Counted from the first letter of the stretch, positions 30,965-39,889 are shown. The stretch is DNA of 64,000 nt from Sphingorhabdus sp. SMR4y (GCF_002218195.1 NZ_CP022336.1:868001-932000), one strand, 5' to 3'. Notes: generated by a model from the letters alone, not told the origin. A program made the numbers and translations.

Positions 30965-31621
30965 TCATCGCTTGGCAAGGCCCTTTTGTTTCATCCGCCA
31001 GACCGCGAGATCGATCCGGTCCTGGCCGAAAAAGGGCTCGTCTTCGAATACCAGCGTCGGCACACCCCAATGGCCTGCGGCTTCGAGCGCCTTCTGGTTT
31101 TCGGCGATTTCCGCGTCCAGCCCCTCTGCTTCGGTTGAGGCTTCGGCGCGCAATTCGGTCAGATCCAGTCCGGCGCGCTCGGCGGCTTTTTCCAGATGGT
31201 CGCCTTCGTTCCAGCCCGCAGTGCCGCCCCAGATCAGCTGAGAGACTTCATTGGCGAATTCCAGCCCCCTGCCGCGCCGCGACGCCGCCTGCCCCATCCG
31301 GGTCAATTCGAAAATATAAGGCTGTTCATCGGCAATCTTGCGCGTGGCGATATCCTGCACAATCGGATCGGGCTTCGGCGGTGCCATCGGGATGCCCATA
31401 TGCTGCGCCACGCGGAAAATATCGCGAAACGTATAGCCCAGCCAGTTGGGATGGTTTTTCTCGAAAAAATCCGGTTCCCGGATCGCCAGCGGATAGACGA
31501 AACGCTGGTTGATCTGCAGATCATAGTCCTGAGTCAGGGCAACATAGCGCCTTGTAGCCAGATAGCTGTAGGGCGAACGGAAAGACCAATAAACGTCTGC
31601 TTGCAATGTCATGCCGGTCAT
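30965..31621 (-). CDS. 2-hydroxychromene-2-carboxylate isomerase-like DsbA-fold protein
   Basis: About 218 residues of the thioredoxin-fold HCCA isomerase / kappa glutathione transferase family. The active-site start is VYWSFRSPYSYLA, where serine replaces the CxxC cysteines. GHWGVPTLVFEDEPFFGQDRI is the conserved C-terminal motif. HCCA isomerases use glutathione in naphthalene degradation, but no ring-cleavage genes are nearby, so a general glutathione-linked role is equally possible. The start could be ATG 31621 or 31612. It is divergent from marR, whose palindromic operator lies 52 bases away and could also control this gene. Confidence 0.84.
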   Translation of the reverse strand: MTGMTLQADVYWSFRSPYSYLATRRYVALTQDYDLQINQRFVYPLAIREPDFFEKNHPNWLGYTFRDIFRVAQHMGIPMAPPKPDPIVQDIATRKIADEQPYIFELTRMGQAASRRGRGLEFANEVSQLIWGGTAGWNEGDHLEKAAERAGLDLTELRAEASTEAEGLDAEIAENQKALEAAGHWGVPTLVFEDEPFFGQDRIDLAVWRMKQKGLAKR

Positions 31622-31673
31622 ATGGCACAATCATCGACCGCCTTCTATAAATTTCAAAACTAATCATTGCTTA

Positions 31674-31691
31674 TTATAACATATGTTATAA
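31674..31691. promoter_or_regulatory. perfect 18-bp palindrome at the marR start (MarR operator)
   Basis: TTATAACATATGTTATAA reads the same on both strands and ends one base before the first possible marR ATG (31693). Size, AT-richness and position fit an autoregulatory MarR-family site. Because it occupies the usual ribosome-binding region, translation may start at ATG 31702 or be leaderless. It lies in the gap to the divergent isomerase gene. Confidence 0.75.
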
Positions 31692-31692
31692 A

Positions 31693-32160
31693 ATGGTTGG
31701 CATGAGCGACAATATGGGATTTCTGGTCGGCGATATTTCCCGACTGATCCGACGGACCTTCGACGAAAGGGCCAAGGCGATCGGTATCACCCGTCCGCAA
31801 TGGCGGGTGCTCACTTGGCTGCAGCGCCATGAAGGGATAAACCAGAGCGCCCTTGCAGATATGCTGGAACTCGATGCCATGGCCCTCTGCCGGATGGTCG
31901 ACCGGCTGCAAGCAGCGGACATGGTCGAGCGCCGTGCCGATCCCGCCGACCGCCGCGCGTGGAAATTATATCTCACCAGCAAGGGCATTGCGCTGACCGA
32001 GCAGTTACAACCCATCGGTGAAGAATTGCTGCAGGAGGCGCTTGTCGACATATCGCCCGAGGATCAGGACAAAATGTATCATTTGCTCGAACGGTTCCGC
32101 ACCAATCTGCAATCGATCGACGAAGATGATTCGCGCGCGAAGCGGACTGCCCGTGGCTGA
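31693..32160 (+). CDS. MarR family transcriptional regulator
   Basis: Winged-helix repressor of about 155 residues. The DNA-binding core is ITRPQWRVLTWLQRHEGINQSALADMLELDAMALCRMVDRLQ followed by the wing RRADPADRRAWKLYLT. It probably represses itself and the efflux genes behind it, releasing on binding a small lipophilic compound. Starts at 31702 and 31714 are also possible because a palindrome covers the upstream region of the first ATG. Its stop overlaps the GTG start of emrA by eight bases. Confidence 0.92.
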   Translation: MVGMSDNMGFLVGDISRLIRRTFDERAKAIGITRPQWRVLTWLQRHEGINQSALADMLELDAMALCRMVDRLQAADMVERRADPADRRAWKLYLTSKGIALTEQLQPIGEELLQEALVDISPEDQDKMYHLLERFRTNLQSIDEDDSRAKRTARG

Positions 32161-33241
32161 CAATCCCAATCCCGATATCGACATGGCGCCGTTGACGGAA
32201 AGCTCACCCGAAGCGCCCACTACGGAGCGGTCGACCGGACACAATGTCATCCGCTGGCTGCTGATGCTGTCGGTGCCGCTTTTACTGGCTAGTCTGGGTA
32301 TCTATTACTGGATTGCCAGTGACCGCTATGCATCCACGGACAATGCCTATGTGCAGCAGCATATCGTCTCCATTTCCCCCGAGGTCGGAGGAAAAATCAT
32401 GGCAGTGACGGTCGAGGAGAATCAGCAGGTGGCAGCCGGCGATTTGCTGTTTGCGATTGATCCCGCGCCCTTTGAGCTGGCCGTCGCGCAGAGCAATGCC
32501 CGCATTGCCGCCGCGCAAGTCGAAGTGCAGAATCTCCGCACCGACTATCAGGTGAGCGGCGTGGATATCGAAGTGGCGCGTCAGGACATTGCCTTTGCCC
32601 AGTCCAACTATCAGCGGCAGGCCGCGCTGATGGCCAAGGGTTTTACCACCCGGGCACGGCTCGACGCCGCCCAGCATGAAGTCGATCTCGCCCGGGCCAG
32701 GTTGAAATCCGCGCAGGCCGATGTTGTCGCAGCCCGGTCGCGCCTGTCGACCGGCTCTGCCGCTCCCGGCGAGAATCCGGATGTTGCAGAGGCCAGAGCC
32801 GCGCGGGACCAGGCTTTACTCGACCTCGACCGCACACGGGTGGTGGCACCGGTCTCCGGACGGATCGCCCAGTCCAACCGGTTGCAGATCGGCCAGATGA
32901 TGGTGTCCGGACTGCCGGTGCTTTCCATCGTCGATGACAGGAACAGCTGGGTGGAAGCCAATTTCAAGGAAACCGATCTCGCCAGAATGAAGGTCGGGCA
33001 AAAGGCCAAAATCACCTTTGATGCTTATCCGGAACTGGAACTCAACGGCCGTGTCGACAGCATTGGCGCAGGCACGGGATCGGAATTCTCGGTGCTGCCG
33101 GCGCAAAATGCCAATGCCAACTGGGTCAAGGTCACGCAGCGGGTTCCGGTTCGGATCCGGATCCTGGACAAGTCGCCACGGCAACTGATCGCCGGCATTT
33201 CGGCGGAAGTGACCGTCGATCTGCGCAACGGCAACGAGTGA
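32153..33241 (+). CDS. emrA: EmrA-type membrane fusion protein (HlyD family)
   Basis: Periplasmic adaptor that links an inner-membrane MFS pump to an outer-membrane channel. From GTG 32153 it has 362 residues: a cytoplasmic tail, one helix (WLLMLSVPLLLASLGIYYWIA), then the split lipoyl domain STDNAYVQQHIVSISPEVGGKI ... VVAPVSGRIAQSNRLQIGQ, and a coiled-coil hairpin between (about 110-215). GTG is chosen because no ATG lies before the transmembrane helix except one at 32183. The stop overlaps the GTG of emrB (GTGA). Confidence 0.92.
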   Translation: MADNPNPDIDMAPLTESSPEAPTTERSTGHNVIRWLLMLSVPLLLASLGIYYWIASDRYASTDNAYVQQHIVSISPEVGGKIMAVTVEENQQVAAGDLLFAIDPAPFELAVAQSNARIAAAQVEVQNLRTDYQVSGVDIEVARQDIAFAQSNYQRQAALMAKGFTTRARLDAAQHEVDLARARLKSAQADVVAARSRLSTGSAAPGENPDVAEARAARDQALLDLDRTRVVAPVSGRIAQSNRLQIGQMMVSGLPVLSIVDDRNSWVEANFKETDLARMKVGQKAKITFDAYPELELNGRVDSIGAGTGSEFSVLPAQNANANWVKVTQRVPVRIRILDKSPRQLIAGISAEVTVDLRNGNE

Positions 33242-34788
33242 ACGCGCACAATCCCGACGTGGCGGCGCTGCCGGTCGACAATCGGGTCCTGCTGACCATT
33301 GCCGTCATGCTCGGCAATATCATGCAAATTCTGGATTCGACGATCGCCAATGTTGCCTTGCCGCATATGCAATCGGGTCTGGGCGCTACGCTCGATACGG
33401 TAACCTGGGTTTTGACCAGCTATATACTGGCCTCGGCGGTTGCCATTCCGATTACCGGCTGGGTCGCGGACCGGATCGGGTCACGCAAGCTGTTTCTCTG
33501 GTCGATCGCCGGATTCACGCTGTCCTCCCTGCTCTGTGCAACCGCTACCAGCCTGGAAATGCTGGTGTTCTACAGGGTCATGCAGGGTCTCTCGGGGGCC
33601 TTTGTGATGCCGCTTTCGCAAACGGTGATGCTCGACATCAATCCGCCGACGAACCACCCCAGAGCAATGGCGATATGGGGTATGGGCGTGATGATCGCAC
33701 CGATCACCGGGCCGGTCATCGGCGGCTATCTGACCGAAAACTACAGCTGGGAATGGATTTTCCTGATCAATGTCCCGCTCGGGATCATTACCTTCGTCAT
33801 GCTCTGGACGCTATTACCGTCGCGACCGATTGCCCGGCGCAAGTTTGATCTGTTCGGCTTCACCCTGTTCGCAATATTCATTGCCTCGTTTCAACTGATG
33901 CTCGATCGCGGCAATGGCGAGGACTGGTTTGAGAGCTGGGAAATCATCATCGAATTCGGCATTGCCGCGGCGGCCTTGTGGATATTCGCCATCCATATGG
34001 CGACAGGCAAAAATCCGTTCCTGTCGCGTGATCTGTTCCGCGATCGCAATCTGGTCACCGCGATGCTGCTGATGATGGTCGCCGGCGTTGCGATGTTTTC
34101 GACCATGGCCCTGTTACCGCCGATGCTGCAGAATATCTATCATTATACGCCGATTGACGCCGGCCTGGTCCTGGCACCGCGCGGCATCGGTGTTTTCATG
34201 GGCATGGCAATCGGCAGTCGACTGGCAACCCATGTAGACGCCCGATATGTCGTTGCGGCGGGCATGGCGCTCGCCTCCTATTCAGCGTGGATGATGACGG
34301 GATGGAGCATGGAGATGGACCGCTGGCCGGTGATCACCAGCGGCTTGATTCAGGGGCTGGGCATGGGCACGCTGTTCGTGACCATGAATATATTGGGGTT
34401 TTCCACCCTTTCTCCGGCCCTGCGCACCGATGCAGCCAGCCTGCTCAATCTTTCGCGGACGATTGGCGCTTCGGTCGGCATCGCGGTCTTTGTCGGTTTG
34501 CTGGGCCGCAACTGGCAGACGAGTCACGCCGATCTGGCCGGCCATGTGACCGAAGCGCGGCTGTCTCCGATCAGCCCGACCAGCATCAGCCGGCTCGGCC
34601 AATATGGGGAACAGGCCATGATGATGATCGACGGAGAGGTCAATCGCCAGGCGCTGATGATCGCCTATATCGGTGATTTCTGGCTGATGGCGGTGGTCAC
34701 TGCCCTATGTGTTCCGCTGGTGTTCCTGATGAAGAAACCCCAGCGGATGGCAGTCGATTCAGCCGAAGCGGCCAGTGCGGCGCACTAG
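33238..34788 (+). CDS. emrB: EmrB-type multidrug efflux MFS transporter (DHA2)
   Basis: Proton-driven drug exporter of 516 residues with 14 hydrophobic helices. MFS motif A is WVADRIGSRKLFLWS, motif C is GPVIGGYLTENYSWEWIFLINVPLG, and motif D1 is DSTIANVALPHMQ. Together with the adaptor upstream and an outer-membrane TolC-type channel (not in this window) it would form a tripartite pump for hydrophobic compounds. It ends by overlapping asd on the opposite strand by four bases. Confidence 0.94.
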   Translation: MNAHNPDVAALPVDNRVLLTIAVMLGNIMQILDSTIANVALPHMQSGLGATLDTVTWVLTSYILASAVAIPITGWVADRIGSRKLFLWSIAGFTLSSLLCATATSLEMLVFYRVMQGLSGAFVMPLSQTVMLDINPPTNHPRAMAIWGMGVMIAPITGPVIGGYLTENYSWEWIFLINVPLGIITFVMLWTLLPSRPIARRKFDLFGFTLFAIFIASFQLMLDRGNGEDWFESWEIIIEFGIAAAALWIFAIHMATGKNPFLSRDLFRDRNLVTAMLLMMVAGVAMFSTMALLPPMLQNIYHYTPIDAGLVLAPRGIGVFMGMAIGSRLATHVDARYVVAAGMALASYSAWMMTGWSMEMDRWPVITSGLIQGLGMGTLFVTMNILGFSTLSPALRTDAASLLNLSRTIGASVGIAVFVGLLGRNWQTSHADLAGHVTEARLSPISPTSISRLGQYGEQAMMMIDGEVNRQALMIAYIGDFWLMAVVTALCVPLVFLMKKPQRMAVDSAEAASAAH

Positions 34789-35810
34789 CCCTTTTTCAGA
34801 TGCTTGCGGCCAAGCAATTCCGCGATCTGCACCGCGTTGAGCGCTGCGCCTTTGCGCAGATTATCACTGACGCACCAGATGTTCAGGCCGTTTTCGACCG
34901 TCGGGTCTTCGCGCACGCGGCTGATGAAGGTGGCGCCGTCGCCGACACATTCGACCGGCGTGACATAGCCTTCGTCCTCGCGCTTATCGACCAGCATGAT
35001 GCCGGGCGCGTCGCGCAGGATTTTCTGGGCGTCCTTGGCGGACAATTCGTTCTCGAATTCGATGTTGATCGATTCACTATGCCCGACAAAGACCGGCACG
35101 CGGACGCAGGTCGCGGTCAGCTTGATCCTGGAATCGAGGATCTTCTTGGTCTCGACGACCATTTTCCACTCTTCCTTGGTCGAGCCGTCATCAAGGAATA
35201 CGTCGATATGCGGGATCACGTTGAACGCGATCTGCTTGGTGAAGACATTGTTTTCCTTGGGATCGCCGACGAAAATCGCGCGCGACTGTTCGAACAGCTC
35301 GTCCATGCCGCCCTTGCCGGCGCCGGAAACCGACTGATAGGTGGAAACCACCACGCGCTTGATCGTCGCGGCATCGTGCAACGGCTTGAGCGCAACGACC
35401 ATCTGGGCGGTCGAACAATTGGGATTGGCGATGATATTGCGCTTGGTATAGCCGCTGATCGCTTCCGGGTTCACTTCCGGCACGATCAGGGGGATGTCCG
35501 GATCCATGCGATAGAGCGAACTGTTGTCGATCACCACGCAGCCGGCGGCGGCCGCCTTGGGCGCATATTCCCTAGTCGGGCCGGACCCTGCGGCAAACAG
35601 GGCGATATCCCAACCGGAAAAGTCGAAATGTTCAATATTCTGGACCTTGAGCATCTTGCCGGTATCACCGATTTCGATTTCGCTGCCCTGCGAACGCGAC
35701 GAAGCGACGGCCGCGATCTCGTCATAGGGAAATTCACGCTCGACCAATACGTTGAGCATTTCGCGACCGACATTGCCGGTGGCGCCAACAACTGCGATTT
35801 TGTAACCCAT
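34785..35810 (-). CDS. asd: aspartate-semialdehyde dehydrogenase
   Basis: Reduces aspartyl phosphate to aspartate semialdehyde, the branch point to lysine/diaminopimelate, threonine and methionine. It also supplies the carboxynorspermidine synthase at 7279. The 341-residue protein has the NADP site VVGATGNVGREML, the nucleophile Cys132 in IIANPNCSTAQMV, and the histidine in VRVPVFVGHSESINIEF. It stands alone between the terminator of rplS and the convergent emrB. Confidence 0.96.
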   Translation of the reverse strand: MGYKIAVVGATGNVGREMLNVLVEREFPYDEIAAVASSRSQGSEIEIGDTGKMLKVQNIEHFDFSGWDIALFAAGSGPTREYAPKAAAAGCVVIDNSSLYRMDPDIPLIVPEVNPEAISGYTKRNIIANPNCSTAQMVVALKPLHDAATIKRVVVSTYQSVSGAGKGGMDELFEQSRAIFVGDPKENNVFTKQIAFNVIPHIDVFLDDGSTKEEWKMVVETKKILDSRIKLTATCVRVPVFVGHSESINIEFENELSAKDAQKILRDAPGIMLVDKREDEGYVTPVECVGDGATFISRVREDPTVENGLNIWCVSDNLRKGAALNAVQIAELLGRKHLKKG

Positions 35811-35835
35811 GAAACTTTTCCTGTAGCTGATATTA

Positions 35836-35872
35836 AAACAGCCGGTTTTCCTGTGGGGAGAACCGGCTGTTT
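35836..35872 (-). terminator. intrinsic terminator after rplS
   Basis: AAACAGCCGGTT (35836-35847) and AACCGGCTGTTT (35861-35872) form a perfect 12-bp stem with a 13-base loop. On the minus strand it is followed by TTTTAATAT. It ends the ffh-to-rplS operon, 22 bases after the rplS stop and 26 bases before the asd start. Confidence 0.9.
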
Positions 35873-35893
35873 GAAACTGTTATGAAGCGTTGG

Positions 35894-36283
35894 TTATTTT
35901 GCTTCAGTGCCTTTCGAAGGCTGGTTCAAACGGCGCTCCGCAATACGGGCCCGTTTACCAGTCCGCCCGCGCAGATAGTAAAGTTTCGCACGACGCACGA
36001 TACCGCGGCGAACCACGGTGATGCTTTCGATGTTCGGGGAATATAGCGGAAAAACACGCTCGACGCCTTCGCCGAACGACATCTTGCGTACGGTGAAGTT
36101 GGAGCCCATGCCGCGATTGGTCCGTGCAATGCACACACCTTCAAAATTCTGGGTACGAACGCGCTCGCCTTCGACGACGCGGACACCGATCCGCAGCGTA
36201 TCGCCAGCGCGGAATTCGGGAACTTCTTTCGATGCTGCAAATGCTTCTACAGCTTCTTTTTCCAATGTCTGAATCAGGTTCAT
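35894..36283 (-). CDS. rplS: 50S ribosomal protein L19
   Basis: Ribosomal protein at the 30S-50S interface; 129 residues. [44 protein letters not shown] (quoted in parts) and [24 protein letters not shown] are diagnostic. It is the last gene of the ffh-rpsP-rimM-trmD-rplS operon, three bases after trmD. The tail [10 protein letters not shown] is slightly longer than in E. coli. Confidence 0.97.
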   Translation of the reverse strand: MNLIQTLEKEAVEAFAASKEVPEFRAGDTLRIGVRVVEGERVRTQNFEGVCIARTNRGMGSNFTVRKMSFGEGVERVFPLYSPNIESITVVRRGIVRRAKLYYLRGRTGKRARIAERRLNQPSKGTEAK

Positions 36284-36286
36284 GAC

Positions 36287-37138
36287 CTATTCCTTATCTT
36301 TATCTTTTTCCTGCGCACCAGAGGGCGACTGATCCGGAGCATCCCTGTGACGCTCCCATAAATCCGGCCGCCTTAGCCGTGTATCTTCCTCTGCCCTTTG
36401 TTTCCGCCAAGCAGCTATTTTCGCATGATCCCCCGATCGCAAGACTTCAGGGATAATGCGCCCTTCCCATATTTGAGGTCGGGTATATTGCGGATATTCG
36501 AGTATTCCGTGCTCGAAACTCTCGTCATCTCCGCTAGAAGACGCGCCCATTACCCCGGGAAGCAGCCGAATGCAAGCGTCTAAAAGCACCAGAGCGCCCA
36601 TTTCTCCGCCGGACAGGACATAGTCGCCGATGGAGATCTCTTCGATCGGCCGCCCCTCGAGCAGGCGTTCGTCAAATCCCTCGAACCGGCCACAGATAAT
36701 GGTGACACCGGGGCCGGACACGATTTCGCGGATACGGGCCTGGGTAAGCGGCTTTCCGCGCGGGGTCATGGCCAGGATGGGAACGGCGGGCGCTCTGCCA
36801 GCCGTTCCTGCTGAGTTTGTCGAAGTACGGGCGGCGCGAAAACCAGGTCCTTCGACAGGCTCAGGACGAACGGAGTTTTGTGCCGCCACCTTTTGTTTCA
36901 TCCGTTCAACCGCATGGTCCACAGCAGCCGCCATGACGTCAACCCGCAGCACCATGCCGGCACCGCCGCCGGCTGGCGTATCATCGACGCTGCGATGCCT
37001 GTCGGTAGCGAAATCGCGGGGGTTGATCGTGTCGAGCGCCCACTTTCCTTCTGTCAGCGCCCTGCCCGCCAGCGATGTGCCTAGCGGACCGGGAAACATG
37101 TCCGGATAGAGAGTCAGGATTTGCGCGTTGAAGGTCAC
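36287..37138 (-). CDS. trmD: tRNA (guanine-N1)-methyltransferase TrmD with repeat-derived insert
   Basis: Methylates G37 of tRNAs to prevent +1 frameshifting. From GTG 37138 the protein has 283 residues, longer than the usual 230-250. The trefoil-knot motifs [33 protein letters not shown] and [17 protein letters not shown] are intact. Residues about 82-119 ([18 protein letters not shown] and onwards) have no counterpart in ordinary TrmD and coincide with an inverted repeat at 36803-36872. Its start overlaps the stop of the small membrane gene upstream as GTGA. Confidence 0.95.
   Translation of the reverse strand: MTFNAQILTLYPDMFPGPLGTSLAGRALTEGKWALDTINPRDFATDRHRSVDDTPAGGGAGMVLRVDVMAAAVDHAVERMKQKVAAQNSVRPEPVEGPGFRAARTSTNSAGTAGRAPAVPILAMTPRGKPLTQARIREIVSGPGVTIICGRFEGFDERLLEGRPIEEISIGDYVLSGGEMGALVLLDACIRLLPGVMGASSSGDDESFEHGILEYPQYTRPQIWEGRIIPEVLRSGDHAKIAAWRKQRAEEDTRLRRPDLWERHRDAPDQSPSGAQEKDKDKE
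36803..36872. repeat. REP-type inverted repeat inside trmD
   Basis: Arms of 26 bases (36803-36828 and 36847-36872) match at 21 positions when one is reverse-complemented, around an 18-base loop. The right arm contains CCTTCGACAGGCTCAGGACG, which in translation gives the peptide VRPEPVEG. This sequence is a common dispersed palindrome in sphingomonads and some other proteobacteria. Here it is inserted in frame in an essential gene. Confidence 0.8.
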
Positions 37139-37449
37139 TTCTTCCTGCGCCAGTTGATCCACAGGATGGAGATTGTCATACCGACAAAGAAACTGCCGAA
37201 AAAGCCAACGGCGGCACCAACGGACATGCTCATTATCGCTTCGCGACCACAATCCTGAATATCCAGACAATTGTCCGTTTGCAGCCACCAGAAATTGAAC
37301 AGCCAGTAGAGAACAAACAGGCCGGGAACGGGCAGACTAGCCAGAAAAGGCAACCAGGCCAGGTTAATATCCGGCTGCACCCGCTTCGCAATTTCGATAA
37401 TCGCGATGGACAGACAGGCTATCATCAGAATGATCATGATAAGCATCAT
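37135..37449 (-). CDS. small membrane protein between rimM and trmD
   Basis: A 104-residue hydrophobic protein with three likely helices (about 1-20, 30-52, 72-97). Two cysteines lie in the middle ([12 protein letters not shown]), and it ends in a basic NWRRKK. I do not recognise a family. Its ATG overlaps the rimM stop (ATGA) and its stop overlaps the trmD GTG (GTGA), so it sits tightly coupled inside an otherwise conserved translation operon. The precise overlaps argue that it is a real gene. Confidence 0.75.
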   Translation of the reverse strand: MMLIMIILMIACLSIAIIEIAKRVQPDINLAWLPFLASLPVPGLFVLYWLFNFWWLQTDNCLDIQDCGREAIMSMSVGAAVGFFGSFFVGMTISILWINWRRKK

Positions 37450-37934
37450 GGTTCGACGAAATCCGCCAGCACGATCGCCGGATCATGGCGCATATCGATG
37501 GCTTTCACGGGCACCATGAACTTTTTGCCACTGGCGCGTTCAATCTCGATTACATCGCCCGCGCCGAATTCATAAATGGCGAAGATTTTACCGAGTTCCT
37601 CGCCGGCGTCCGAAACGCAGCGCAGGCCAATAATGTCGATATGGTAGAATTCGTCTTCGTCCAGCGCCGGCAGAGCGGCGCGCGGGACGGTGAGTTCGGT
37701 GCCGCGCGCGGCCTCGGCACCGTTGCGGTCGGTAATTTCGGCGATCCGTGCAATCGCTCCCATCTTGTGGGGCTTGACGGATTTCAGCGTCAATGCGCCG
37801 CCGTTGAATATCTTGTGCGCCTTGAGACTGTCCAGGCTGTCACAGAAAAGCTTGAGCCGGACTTCCCCGGTCACCCCGTGCGCGCCAATGATGACGGCAA
37901 GGGGGACGGGTTTGTCCGGATCAACCGTGTCCAA
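37446..37934 (-). CDS. rimM: ribosome maturation factor RimM
   Basis: Assists assembly of the 30S head by binding S19. The 162-residue protein has the N-terminal beta-barrel start PVPLAVIIGAHGVTGEVRLKLF and the PRC-barrel region FYHIDIIGLRCVSDAGEELG ... VPVKAIDM. It starts three bases after the rpsP stop and is coupled to the next gene. Confidence 0.95.
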   Translation of the reverse strand: MDTVDPDKPVPLAVIIGAHGVTGEVRLKLFCDSLDSLKAHKIFNGGALTLKSVKPHKMGAIARIAEITDRNGAEAARGTELTVPRAALPALDEDEFYHIDIIGLRCVSDAGEELGKIFAIYEFGAGDVIEIERASGKKFMVPVKAIDMRHDPAIVLADFVEP

Positions 37935-37937
37935 GGA

Positions 37938-38381
37938 TTAACCCTCGGACTTTTCTTCAGCTGCAGCTTCTTCAGCGGGAGCTTCTTCGGCTGGCGCTTC
38001 TTCAGCAGGAGCCGCAGCGGCTTCCTTGGCGGCTTCTTCAGCAGCAGCGGCTTTTTCCGCTTTCTCTTCAAGCCGCTCGGTGGCTTTCTCGCCTGGCTTG
38101 CCCTTGTTCGGGTTGTTGCGCGCTTCGCGCTTCATCAGACCGGCGGCGTCAAGGAAGCGGGCAACGCGATCGGAAGGCTGTGCGCCATTTTCGAGCCAGT
38201 GCTTTGCACGCTCCGTATCCAGAACCACACGCTTTTCGTCGTCTTTTGCGAGCAGTGGGTTGTAGCTGCCGATGCGTTCGATGAACTTGCCATCGCGTGG
38301 AGCGCGGGCATCGGCGATCACGATTTTATAATAAGGACGTTTCTTGGAACCGCCCCGGGACATTCTCATTGCTACTGCCAT
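37938..38381 (-). CDS. rpsP: 30S ribosomal protein S16 with acidic Ala/Glu tail
   Basis: The first about 85 residues are ordinary S16: [31 protein letters not shown] and [14 protein letters not shown]. The whole protein is 147 residues, against about 80-90 in many bacteria. The extra tail from about residue 95 is almost pure Ala, Glu, Lys and Pro with repeated APAEE units. Long low-complexity S16 tails occur in alphaproteobacteria. It follows ffh by 44 bases. Confidence 0.96.
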   Translation of the reverse strand: MAVAMRMSRGGSKKRPYYKIVIADARAPRDGKFIERIGSYNPLLAKDDEKRVVLDTERAKHWLENGAQPSDRVARFLDAAGLMKREARNNPNKGKPGEKATERLEEKAEKAAAAEEAAKEAAAAPAEEAPAEEAPAEEAAAEEKSEG

Positions 38382-38425
38382 TGTAATAAACCTTTCTAAA
38401 AATACAAAAATTCAAATTGTTACGA

Positions 38426-39889
38426 CTATTTCTTCTTGTTCAATAAATTTGCCAGATCAGGGGGGAGCCCGCCCGATTGCATGTCGGGCAACCCGGGCAT
38501 ACCGGCGAGGCCGCCATCCTGGCCGCCCATCCCGGCGCCAGCGGCTCCGCCACCGCCGCCAAACATCGACATCAGACCCTTGATTCCGCCCATCTTCTTG
38601 ATGCGCTTCATCGCCTTGGCCATTTCCTGATGCATTTTGAGCAGCTTGTTGACGTCCTGCACCGTGGTACCGGAACCGATCGCGACCCGCCGCTTGCGCT
38701 TGGCGTTGAGCAGTCCTGGCCGGCTCCGCTCTTCTTTGGTCATCGACCCGATAATGGCATCCATGCGAACCAGAACCTTTTCGTCCATCGCGCCGCCGGC
38801 CATCGCCGCTTTCGCCTTTTTCATGCCCGGCATCATTGATGCCATGGCACCCAGGCCACCCATTTTTGTCATCTGGTTGAGCTGCGAGCGGAGATCGTTG
38901 AGGTCGAACTGACCCTTGAGCATTTTCTCGGCGAGCGCTTCGGACTCTTCCTTGTCGACGACCTGCGCCGCCTTTTCGACCAGGCTGACAACGTCGCCCA
39001 TGCCCAAGATCCGGCCGGCGACCCGTTCCGGGTGGAATTCTTCCAGCGCATCGATTTTCTCGCCGACACCGACAAATTTGATCGGCTTGCCCGTGACGGC
39101 CCGCATCGATAGCGCCGCACCGCCGCGGGCATCGCCATCCATCCGGGTCAGAACAACACCGCTCAGATCGACCTGTTCGGAGAAATTCTGCGCCACATTG
39201 ACGGCGTCCTGTCCAGTCAGTGCATCGACCACCAGCAGGGTTTCCTGCGGCTTGGCAATGTCGGAAACCGCCTTCATCTCGTCCATCAGCTGCTGATCGA
39301 CATGCAGCCGTCCGGCGGTATCCAGAAGCAGAACATCGAAGCCCTGCAATTTGGCCGCCTGCAAAGCGCGCTTGGCAATCTCGACCGGCTGCTGACCAGC
39401 GACGATCGGCAGGGTGGCAGCATTGATCTGCTCGCCCAGTACCGCCAGTTGTTCCTGCGCCGCAGGACGATTGACATCGAGCGAGGCCATCATGACCTTC
39501 TTGTTCTCTTTGTCCTTCAGCCGTTTGGCGATCTTGGCCGTCGTGGTGGTTTTACCGGAACCCTGCAGGCCGACCATCATGATAATGGCGGGCGGCGCGA
39601 CCGACAGTTCAAGGCCGCTGACCTCCGAACCCAGCATTTCGGCAATACCGTCATTGACGATCTTGACCACCTGCTGACCCGGCGTGACCGATTTGAGGAC
39701 CGACTGGCCAACCGCCTGTTCGGTGACCTTTTCAACGAAATCCTTGACGACGGGAAGCGCGACGTCGGCTTCGAGCAATGCAATCCGCACTTCCCGCATG
39801 GCACCGCGAACATCTTCTTCCCGCAGGGCGCCGCGCCCGCGCAGCTTGTCGAAAACTCCACCAAGGCGGTCGCTCAACTTATCAAACAT
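38426..39889 (-). CDS. ffh: signal recognition particle protein Ffh
   Basis: SRP54 GTPase that carries ribosomes making membrane proteins to FtsY. The 487-residue protein has the N domain (about 1-90), G domain with GLQGSGKTTTTAKIAKRL (P-loop), DTAGRLHVD, LTRMDGDARGGAALSM, and the M domain with methionine-rich GGLGAMASMMPGMKKAKAAM and the RNA-binding SGTTVQDVNKLLKMHQEMAKAMK. It ends in a Gly/Met-rich tail. It is the first gene of the operon to rplS; its partner ftsY is at 43957. Confidence 0.97.
   Translation of the reverse strand: MFDKLSDRLGGVFDKLRGRGALREEDVRGAMREVRIALLEADVALPVVKDFVEKVTEQAVGQSVLKSVTPGQQVVKIVNDGIAEMLGSEVSGLELSVAPPAIIMMVGLQGSGKTTTTAKIAKRLKDKENKKVMMASLDVNRPAAQEQLAVLGEQINAATLPIVAGQQPVEIAKRALQAAKLQGFDVLLLDTAGRLHVDQQLMDEMKAVSDIAKPQETLLVVDALTGQDAVNVAQNFSEQVDLSGVVLTRMDGDARGGAALSMRAVTGKPIKFVGVGEKIDALEEFHPERVAGRILGMGDVVSLVEKAAQVVDKEESEALAEKMLKGQFDLNDLRSQLNQMTKMGGLGAMASMMPGMKKAKAAMAGGAMDEKVLVRMDAIIGSMTKEERSRPGLLNAKRKRRVAIGSGTTVQDVNKLLKMHQEMAKAMKRIKKMGGIKGLMSMFGGGGGAAGAGMGGQDGGLAGMPGLPDMQSGGLPPDLANLLNKKK

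Noticed and set aside
30217-31512. Open frame of 431 codons on the plus strand
   Set aside because: Antisense across two genes with clear catalytic motifs; composition rich in Arg/Pro/Ser as in shadow frames.
34707-35885. Open frame of 392 codons on the plus strand
   Set aside because: Antisense to asd, whose catalytic residues are intact, and overlapping the end of emrB.
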